The notes beneath the pieces were generated by a model. That model worked only from the letters and a program-made list of their open reading frames with translations. It was not told the DNA's origin and made no database searches. Made by a program: the position numbers and the translations under genes. Shown here one piece after another: positions 13,720 through 18,877 of a DNA stretch of 18,877 nt (positions are counted from its first letter, which is position 1; every line of letters begins with the position of its first letter). The stretch is taken from assembly GCA_023416515.1 (NCBI GenBank), contig JAEZHP010000069.1, positions 1 through 18,877 of the forward strand, given 5' to 3'. Source of the DNA: Pseudomonadota bacterium (GTDB lineage: Bacteria > Pseudomonadota > Alphaproteobacteria > Sphingomonadales > Sphingomonadaceae).

Positions 13720-15084
13720 TTGATCGGCATTGCCGGCATCCTCGCCATTCTCGCCATCGCCTTCCTGCTCTCAAGCAACCGCCGAGCCATCCGGCCGCGG
13801 GTGGTCGCGGCCGCTTTCGCGCTCCAGGCCGGGATCGCGGTGCTGGTTCTCTATACGAGCTGGGGCAGGGCAGCGATCGAGGGCATGTCGCGCGGCGTGT
13901 CCAACCTGCTGGGCTATGCCGGCAAGGGGACCGAGTTCCTGTTCGGCGACCTCGCCCGCAACGGCTGCCTGATCGGCGTTCCCGACGGCGGAGTGCGTCC
14001 CATCCCGGCGGCCGACGTCGCGGCCGCAGCCGACTTCGCCTGCACCAACCCCGCCCATGCCTTCGCCATCGCGGCGCTGCCCGTCATCATCTTCTTCGCC
14101 TCGCTGGTCGCGATCCTCTATTATCTCGGCATCATGCAGCGAATCGTCCGCTGGATCGGCGGAGCGATCGGCTGGGTGACCGGCATCGGCCGGGTCGAGG
14201 CCTTGGGTTCGGCCGCCAACATCTTCGTCGGGCAGAGCGAGTCGCCGCTTGTCGTCCGTCCCTACCTCTCGGCGCTGACCCCGCCGCAGCTGTTCACCCT
14301 GATGACGGTCGGAATGGCCGGAGTCGCCGGCACCATCCTCGCCGCCTATGCGAGCCTGCTCGGACCGGCCGCACTGCCCTATCTCCTCGCCGCCGCCTTC
14401 ATGTCGGCTCCGGGCGGAATCCTGATGGCCAAGATCATGATGCCCGACGTTCCGCCCAGGCAGGAGGAGCTTCCGCTCGCCGGCACCGAAGGCGCCGCTG
14501 CCGAGGGCGACGTCGCCGAGGAGAAGGTCGAGCTCGCCGAGACCTTCGAGGAGGGCGAACGGCCCGCCAACGTCATCATGGCCGCGGCCCAGGGCGCCCA
14601 GGTCGGAGTCCGCCTCGCGGTGATGGTCGGAGCGATGGTTCTCGCCTTCGTCGCGCTCGTCGCTCTCGCCAACGGCCTGCTCGGCGGGATCGGCGGCTGG
14701 TTCGGCTATCCCGAATTGAGCTTCCAGCAGATCGTCGGCACCATCTTCCGGCCGATCATGTTCCTGATCGGGATTCCGTGGAACGAGGCGGGCGCCGCCG
14801 GCGGCCTGTTCGGCACCAAGGTCGTGCTCAACGAGTTCGTCGCCTTCATCGACCTCGGCAGCCTTCAGCCGGGCCAGATCAGCGACCGAAGCCGCGCCAT
14901 CGTCACCTTCGCGCTTTGCGGCTTCGCCAATTTCAGCTCGATCGCCATCCAGCTCGCGGTGACCGGAAGCCTCGCCCCCAACCAGCGCCCGGTCATCGCC
15001 AGGCTCGGCATCAAGGCCCTCATCGCCGGCAGCCTCGCCAACCTGATGAGCGCCGCGCTGGCTGGACTGCTGCTGCCGGCCTAG
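13720..15084 (+). CDS. nupC: Concentrative nucleoside transporter (NupC/CNT family)
   Basis: A 454-residue (from TTG 13720) cation-coupled nucleoside importer of the inner membrane. Family signatures include LPVIIFFASLVAILYYLG, EALGSAANIFVGQSESPLVV, GGLFGTKVVLNEFVAF and ALCGFANFSSIAIQL. The start is uncertain. TTG 13720 has no ribosome-binding site at proper distance, whereas CTG 13705 lies 8 bases after AGGAAGG and would add LSTHP, giving an N-terminus more like relatives. There is no ATG or GTG in frame nearby. A ~30-residue insertion after the second hydrophobic region carries two cysteines (ARNGC and DFACT), possibly a disulfide-closed periplasmic loop. A charged cytoplasmic stretch (about 248-283) is usual for this subfamily. 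Confidence 0.9.
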   Translation: MIGIAGILAILAIAFLLSSNRRAIRPRVVAAAFALQAGIAVLVLYTSWGRAAIEGMSRGVSNLLGYAGKGTEFLFGDLARNGCLIGVPDGGVRPIPAADVAAAADFACTNPAHAFAIAALPVIIFFASLVAILYYLGIMQRIVRWIGGAIGWVTGIGRVEALGSAANIFVGQSESPLVVRPYLSALTPPQLFTLMTVGMAGVAGTILAAYASLLGPAALPYLLAAAFMSAPGGILMAKIMMPDVPPRQEELPLAGTEGAAAEGDVAEEKVELAETFEEGERPANVIMAAAQGAQVGVRLAVMVGAMVLAFVALVALANGLLGGIGGWFGYPELSFQQIVGTIFRPIMFLIGIPWNEAGAAGGLFGTKVVLNEFVAFIDLGSLQPGQISDRSRAIVTFALCGFANFSSIAIQLAVTGSLAPNQRPVIARLGIKALIAGSLANLMSAALAGLLLPA

Positions 15085-15097
15085 TGCTGACCCCGAT

Positions 15098-15127
15098 CGT
15101 CCGCTTCCGACCCATTGCGGACGTTCG
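15098..15127. repeat. Dispersed palindromic repeat, copy 1
   Basis: The arms CGTCCGC (15098-15104) and GCGGACG (15117-15123) surround TTCCGACCCATT. It starts 14 bases after the nucleoside-transporter stop. A near-identical direct copy occurs at 15521-15550, and the two flank the lipoprotein gene at 15149. Confidence 0.8.
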
Positions 15128-15148
15128 CGACCAGTGCGAGTTCACCTC

Positions 15149-15517
15149 ATGCCTAAGGTCTTTGTCCTCGCCGCCATGCTGCTCCTGGGTTGCACCGTCT
15201 CACCTCCAACGGACGGCTACAGCGCTCATCCGGCACGGTCGGTGGATGGCCGCTGTTCCAGCGAGAGCAAGGAACGGATTGTCAGATCGTTGCCGCAGAT
15301 TTCTGCGACGCACGGGATGGAGATTGCGGGTGACGAAGAGGGAACGCGGATCGTGACACTCGCCGGAAGCCAAGCGAAAATCATCGTGTCATTCGGTGTC
15401 TTCAACCCCGACGACGTAATCCTTGGCGAGTATCCTGCGGCCGGCGCGACACAGGAGCGGGCACGCGCTTTCGACGCTATCGCCGCCGCCATTCGCGAGT
15501 GCGATCCAGCGCCCTGA
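15149..15517 (+). CDS. Small lipoprotein of unknown function, between direct repeats
   Basis: A 122-residue protein from ATG 15149; GTG 15134 is an upstream alternative. It has a lipoprotein signal MPKVFVLAAMLLLGC with modified Cys15. The mature part contains a potential α/β pattern (RIVRSLPQI, RIVTLAG, AKIIVSFGVF) but no recognised domain, and two Cys (residue ~35 and near the C-terminus, RECDPAP). The codons use noticeably more A/T at third positions than flanking genes. It has no clear Shine-Dalgarno sequence. Flanked by direct copies of one repeat, it could be a recently acquired cassette (inference). Confidence 0.65.
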   Translation: MPKVFVLAAMLLLGCTVSPPTDGYSAHPARSVDGRCSSESKERIVRSLPQISATHGMEIAGDEEGTRIVTLAGSQAKIIVSFGVFNPDDVILGEYPAAGATQERARAFDAIAAAIRECDPAP

Positions 15518-15520
15518 GGA

Positions 15521-15550
15521 ATGTCCGCTTTCCACCCGTTGCGGACGTTC
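15521..15550. repeat. Dispersed palindromic repeat, copy 2
   Basis: The arms GTCCGC (15523-15528) and GCGGAC (15541-15546) surround TTTCCACCCGTT. Same orientation as the copy at 15098. It starts 3 bases after the lipoprotein stop and lies between convergent genes. Confidence 0.8.
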
Positions 15551-15567
15551 GGCCCTGGCCCGGCCAG

Positions 15568-16374
15568 CTATCGTTGCTCGGTTCCGTAATCGATCCTGAT
15601 CCGAACCCAGCTGCCCACCAACAGCTGTCCGCCGCGCCGGGGAGGCCGCACCTGAAACTCCCATGCGGCGGCGAGGATCGCGCGATTGATCTGTGACCCC
15701 GCCGGATATTCGTCGAGCGCGACGCAATCCTCCACGCGGTAGTTGGGCGCGGTGCGGCAGGCGATCAGTCCCCATCCCGGGCCGCGGGCACTCGACAGAT
15801 AGCCGCGAAGGTCGCTGGGCCTCGGCTCGCGGTACCAGGCCGCCGCGTAAAGCGGCTCGCCATTGGGAGCCGTTCCGACCCGCTCCGTATCGCGAAACGC
15901 GGAAGAGCGGCGGGTGTCAGGCGGCCCGAAGATTTGTCCGCCTGAGGGAGCCGCCGGCGCCGCGCGCGGCGAAGGGGTCGAGGACGGCGGCAGTGCGGAG
16001 GGCGTCGGCGGGATGACAGGCGCCGTCGGCTCCTGGCTCGGTTGAGCAGTCTGCGCCGGCAGCGGTTCGGGGGATCGGCTGGGCTGCAGGTCTTGAGCCG
16101 GCGGCCGCGGCAACGGCCGACCATCCGCCCGCGGCGCGGGCTCGGCGCTGTTTGGCTCGGGCGACTCCTCGGAAACCGCGCTGGCCTCGAGGTCCGTCAC
16201 GGTGACGACCTCCACCTTCGGCTTGGGGCTCTCGGCGCCGCTGAACGAGAGCAGGAGGATCAGCAGGAACGCTTCGATCAGCAGGGCCAGGCCGATGGCG
16301 CCCGCACGGCGTCCAGCCCCGGCGCGAAGCCGTTCTAGGAGGGGTGCGGCTTGAACGAGGCTCGGCTGGAACAA
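15568..16374 (-). CDS. Pro-rich membrane-anchored protein, TonB-like
   Basis: A 268-residue protein from TTG 16374, the only in-frame start candidate before the membrane segment; its ribosome-binding site is weak. The layout is a short basic cytoplasmic N-terminus, one transmembrane helix (~27-45, GLALLIEAFLLILLLSFSG), a long Pro/Ser/Ala-rich periplasmic spacer (~48-145), and a globular C-terminal part (~150-268) with two Cys (LIACRTAPNYRVEDC) ending in WEFQVRPPRRGG and SWVRIRIDYG. The order and the final strands resemble TonB energy transducers, but no YP/TonB_C signature is clear, so it may be a diverged TonB or an unrelated envelope protein. No exbB/exbD neighbours are present. Confidence 0.7.
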   Translation of the reverse strand: MFQPSLVQAAPLLERLRAGAGRRAGAIGLALLIEAFLLILLLSFSGAESPKPKVEVVTVTDLEASAVSEESPEPNSAEPAPRADGRPLPRPPAQDLQPSRSPEPLPAQTAQPSQEPTAPVIPPTPSALPPSSTPSPRAAPAAPSGGQIFGPPDTRRSSAFRDTERVGTAPNGEPLYAAAWYREPRPSDLRGYLSSARGPGWGLIACRTAPNYRVEDCVALDEYPAGSQINRAILAAAWEFQVRPPRRGGQLLVGSWVRIRIDYGTEQR

Positions 16375-16433
16375 CGCGTCTTCGTCGGGATGTCCGCGGG
16401 CCAGGCGCCCGGGCTATGCAGGCGGGAAATAAG

Positions 16434-16515
16434 GGGGCGCCCATCCTGTGACAAGCAGGAGGCCCTGGCGGCGCTTCCCAACCCCTCAGAGCGGCAATCT
16501 TCCGCTTGGCGCCCC
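16434..16515 (-). ncRNA. Candidate structured intergenic RNA/leader, unassigned
   Basis: This is in the 163-bp gap between the MFS gene and the TonB-like gene, both on the minus strand. The closing stem GGGGCGCC/GGCGCCCC pairs 16508-16515 with 16434-16441. Inside are GCGG-7-CCGC (16491-16505) and TCCTG-7-CAGGA (16444-16460) hairpins. On the minus strand CTTATTT follows. It may be a leader of the TonB-like gene, a terminator of the MFS gene or another repeat. It does not match any RNA family I can name. Confidence 0.3.
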
Positions 16516-16537
16516 AGACAGACATCCCGGCAATGGA

Positions 16538-17707
16538 TCAGGATGCCTCCGGCAACCTCGGCAGGAAGAGCAGGCAAGCGAGTGCCGCCATCTCCAGCAC
16601 GAACGCTGCCCCCGCGAGCGGGACGAGGCCCTGCTCGATGAACGGCGCGACCGCCGCGGTGCCGAGCGCGGTCGCCGCCATGATGAACAGGATGACGAGG
16701 GCGCTTCCGCGGGCGTCGTCGCCATGGCTCGCCACCACCGCCCGGTAGAAGCCGGGCGGACCGCGAAGGCCCAGCCCGCTGTTGATCGGAACGAACAGGG
16801 CGGTGATGACGATGGTGCTTGCGCCGCCCGCAAGCGCATAGACGAGCATGCCCGCGGCGCCCGCCACCGCCATCGCGGTGCCGATCCCGATGATCCGCTC
16901 GGCGCCGAAGCGCGCGGCCAGGCTTCCGGCGAAATTGGCGGCGAGGATGAAGGTGGCGATCCCGCTTACCTGCATGATGATGAAGTCGGCGATGGTGCCG
17001 CCGAAGCTCCGCACCATCACCGCCGGCGCTCCGAACACGAAGACGAGAAGGCCGCCGAGCACGAAGGCCTGGCTCAGCGCATAGCGAAGGAAGATCTTGT
17101 CCTTGAGCAACAGCGCGTAGCGGCCCGCCGTCCGCCGGCCCGTCTGGGGGATGAGCGGGAGCGCGAGGTTGATCGCCGCAAGCGCGAGGGCGACCGCTCC
17201 GATCAGCTCGAACGAAAGCTGCCAGCCGCCCAGCGCCAGCAGCCACACGCCGAGGATCGGGGCGAGGGCAGGGGCGAGCGATTCGATGCTTCCGAGCGCC
17301 CCGATCGCGCGCACCGCTCGGGCCTCGTCGAACATCGCTCGGGCGATGGCGGGAGCGAACACCGCGGGCCCCGCCGCCACCGCCCCCTGAAGCGCTCGAA
17401 GCACGATCAGCCAGGCGATACCCGGCGCCCAGGCGCAGGCGAAGGAGACCATCCCGGTCAGCACCAGCGACCCGACGAACAGGCTTCGGGTGGCGAAACG
17501 GTCGCCGAGCACCCCGAAGGCGAGAAGGCCGGCGCAGGTCCCTCCCACATAAGCGGCGAGGACGAGCTGAGCCGCGGCCGCGTCGCCGCCCAATGTCTGG
17601 GGAAGCGAGGGCACCGCCGGAAGCACCAGGTCGGTGCCCATCAGGCCGAGCAGCGTCGCCGTCACCACCAGGGCAAGGGTGAGATAGGGGCGGGGCTGCT
17701 CGGTCAT
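16538..17707 (-). CDS. MFS transporter, Bcr/CflA drug-exporter family
   Basis: A 389-residue membrane protein with about 12 hydrophobic segments. ATG 17707 is chosen (MTEQPRPYLTL) with AAAGG 8 bases upstream; the frame extends further but that part is an Arg/Ala-rich non-membrane stretch. Motifs include LMGTDLVLPAVPSLPQTLGG in the first helix region, the motif-A-like GVLGDRFATRSLFV, and LRALQGAVAAGPAVFAPAIAR, which are typical of the Bcr/CflA family of proton-driven efflux pumps. The substrate is unknown. It is divergent from the oxygenase gene at 17824, sharing a ~116-bp promoter region. Confidence 0.88.
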   Translation of the reverse strand: MTEQPRPYLTLALVVTATLLGLMGTDLVLPAVPSLPQTLGGDAAAAQLVLAAYVGGTCAGLLAFGVLGDRFATRSLFVGSLVLTGMVSFACAWAPGIAWLIVLRALQGAVAAGPAVFAPAIARAMFDEARAVRAIGALGSIESLAPALAPILGVWLLALGGWQLSFELIGAVALALAAINLALPLIPQTGRRTAGRYALLLKDKIFLRYALSQAFVLGGLLVFVFGAPAVMVRSFGGTIADFIIMQVSGIATFILAANFAGSLAARFGAERIIGIGTAMAVAGAAGMLVYALAGGASTIVITALFVPINSGLGLRGPPGFYRAVVASHGDDARGSALVILFIMAATALGTAAVAPFIEQGLVPLAGAAFVLEMAALACLLFLPRLPEAS

Positions 17708-17823
17708 CCCGGCGCCTTTGCGGGCAGCGGCGGCGCGGCGCAATCCGTCGCCCTGCCGGAAAACGGACTGCTACGGGTTTCACCGGAGTCGCATTGACGC
17801 ATTCACTTCGCTACGAACGCATC

Positions 17824-18759
17824 ATGGCTACCACGCTCGATTCAATCGCTTCCGTCTCCCTCACCGAGTCCGACCGGGACCCGGAGGGCTTTGCCGCCGC
17901 GATCGGCGGCTCGTTCGAACGCTACGGCTTCGCCGTCGTCGCCGACCACGGCATCCCGGCCGATCTCATCGCCCGTGCCGAGGAGAAGGCGAAGGCCTTC
18001 TTCGCACTGCCCGAGGAGGTGAAGCGCGGCTACCACATCGCCGGAGGCGGGGGCGCGCGCGGCTACACGCCGTTCGGGATCGAAACCGCCAAGGGCGCGA
18101 GTGCCTACGACCTCAAGGAATTCTGGCATGTCGGCCGCGAGCTTCCCGAGGGCCATCCCTACGAGCCGATGATGCCACGCAACGTCTGGCCGGACGAGGT
18201 CGAGAGCTTCCGTTCGACCTTCCTCGAGCTGTTCGCCGCCTTCGACCGAACCGGCGCCCGAATCCTCGAGGCGATCGCCCGCCACCTCGGCCTCGCTCCC
18301 GACTTCTTCGTCGACACGGTTCGCGACGGCAATTCGGTGCTTCGCCTGCTCCATTATCCGCCGGTCCCCGGCGTCGGCCCCAATGTCCGCGCCGGCGCCC
18401 ATGAGGACATCAACACCATCACTTTGCTGCTCGGCGCCGAGGAAGCGGGCCTCCAGCTCCTCGACCGCGACGGCCAGTGGCTCCCGGTCACCCCGCGCGA
18501 GGGCGAGCTCGTCGTCAATGTCGGCGACATGCTCCAGCGCCTGACCAACCGGGTGCTGAAGTCGACGTCCCACCGGGTGGTCAATCCGGCCCCCGAGCGG
18601 CGCGGCGTGTCGCGCTACTCGATGCCCTTCTTCCTCCACTTCCGGCCCGATTACCTGATCGATCCGCTGCCCGGCTGCCTCGGCAACGGCGAGCCCGAGC
18701 CCCCGATCACCGCCCACGACTTCCTCCAGCAGCGCCTCCGCGAGATCAAGCTGACCTGA
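17824..18759 (+). CDS. Isopenicillin N synthase family Fe(II)/2-oxoglutarate dioxygenase
   Basis: A 311-residue cytoplasmic non-heme iron oxygenase from ATG 17824. TTG 17794 (10 residues longer) has GGAG upstream and cannot be excluded. The N-terminal DIOX_N-like region contains SFERYGFAVVADHGIP and KAFFALPEEVKRGYH. The catalytic domain has iron ligands His193 and Asp195 (AGAHEDINTIT) and His250 (TSHRVVNP), with the 2-oxoglutarate-binding Arg264/Ser266 pair (SRYSMPFF). Presence of RxS suggests 2-oxoglutarate use rather than true isopenicillin N synthase chemistry. The physiological substrate is unknown. The divergent exporter could share a pathway with it, but this is speculative. A palindromic repeat starts 3 bases after the stop. 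Confidence 0.92.
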   Translation: MATTLDSIASVSLTESDRDPEGFAAAIGGSFERYGFAVVADHGIPADLIARAEEKAKAFFALPEEVKRGYHIAGGGGARGYTPFGIETAKGASAYDLKEFWHVGRELPEGHPYEPMMPRNVWPDEVESFRSTFLELFAAFDRTGARILEAIARHLGLAPDFFVDTVRDGNSVLRLLHYPPVPGVGPNVRAGAHEDINTITLLLGAEEAGLQLLDRDGQWLPVTPREGELVVNVGDMLQRLTNRVLKSTSHRVVNPAPERRGVSRYSMPFFLHFRPDYLIDPLPGCLGNGEPEPPITAHDFLQQRLREIKLT

Positions 18760-18762
18760 TAG

Positions 18763-18815
18763 CCCTCTCCCCTTGCGGGAGAGGGTGCCGAGCGCAGCGA
18801 GGCGGGAGAGGGGTC
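18763..18815. repeat. Palindromic C/G-rich repeat, third copy
   Basis: The core CCCTCTCCC (18763-18771), CTTGC, GGGAGAGGG (18777-18785) is identical to the core of 803-825. The outer part (GCCGAGCGCAGCGAGGCGGGAGAGG) matches, inverted, the outer part of the 1183-1240 copy. It follows an oxygenase stop codon directly and is not next to any nuclease gene within the window. Confidence 0.85.
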
Positions 18816-18820
18816 ACGTG

Positions 18821-18877
18821 GGCGGGCCCCCCCCCCCCCCGCGGGGGGGGGGGGCCCGCGCCGCGCGCGCGGGGGGG
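18821..18877. other. Low-complexity G/C homopolymer end, likely assembly or sequencing artefact
   Basis: This contains 14 consecutive C (18827-18840), 12 consecutive G (18843-18854), then CGCGCGCG and seven G. Nothing similar occurs elsewhere in the window. It lies at the very end, as expected of a contig terminus with low-quality reads. Confidence 0.7.

Noticed and set aside
16448..17797. Long open frame (449 codons) on the plus strand over the MFS gene
   Set aside because: Antisense of a clear 12-helix transporter; extreme charge and His/Arg richness without any domain.

Overview
The window is GC-rich DNA that fits a sphingomonad-like alphaproteobacterium (inference). The reasons are the strong G/C third-position bias, the protein families and their sequence style, a bacterial alternative oxidase of the kind first known from Novosphingobium, and several dispersed palindromic repeats that I associate with this order. 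The last ~55 bases are a nearly pure G/C homopolymer tract and look like a contig-end artefact.

Left part (1-2672): the 3' end of a pyruvate dehydrogenase-type E2 gene and a complete E3 gene (lpd), with a DUF559 nuclease-like gene wedged between them. The DUF559 gene is bordered by copies of a CCCTCTCCC-type palindrome in opposite orientations. The repeats appear to supply ribosome-binding sequence both for DUF559 and for lpd. Then 2720-4897 (minus) encodes an outer-membrane TonB-dependent receptor, followed by a 500-bp divergent intergenic region with a perfect 10-bp dyad and a possible attenuator leading into a small lipoprotein gene. A GFA-family zinc protein follows.

Centre (6282-10090): the most interesting block. 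A FixL-like sensor kinase, whose PAS domain keeps the heme-pocket residues of oxygen-sensing FixL, is translationally coupled to a FixJ-like regulator on the minus strand. Divergent from it are an alternative (cyanide/NO-insensitive) quinol oxidase, a degenerate stand-alone receiver domain and a group III truncated hemoglobin. Together these look like a gas-responsive module: heme O2/NO sensing, a non-heme terminal oxidase and a gas-binding globin, controlled from one divergent promoter region that contains a near-match to a FixJ site.

Right part (10262-18759): a mixed metabolic and transport region. It holds a secreted DUF2147 protein, a secreted amidohydrolase plus small lipoprotein, a cupin, a queuosine-precursor transporter, a concentrative nucleoside transporter, a short lipoprotein gene flanked by direct repeat copies, a TonB-like Pro-rich membrane protein, a Bcr/CflA-type MFS exporter and an isopenicillin-N-synthase-like Fe(II) oxygenase. 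Palindromic repeats sit directly after several stop codons. No rRNA, tRNA, CRISPR, insertion sequence or phage gene was recognised.
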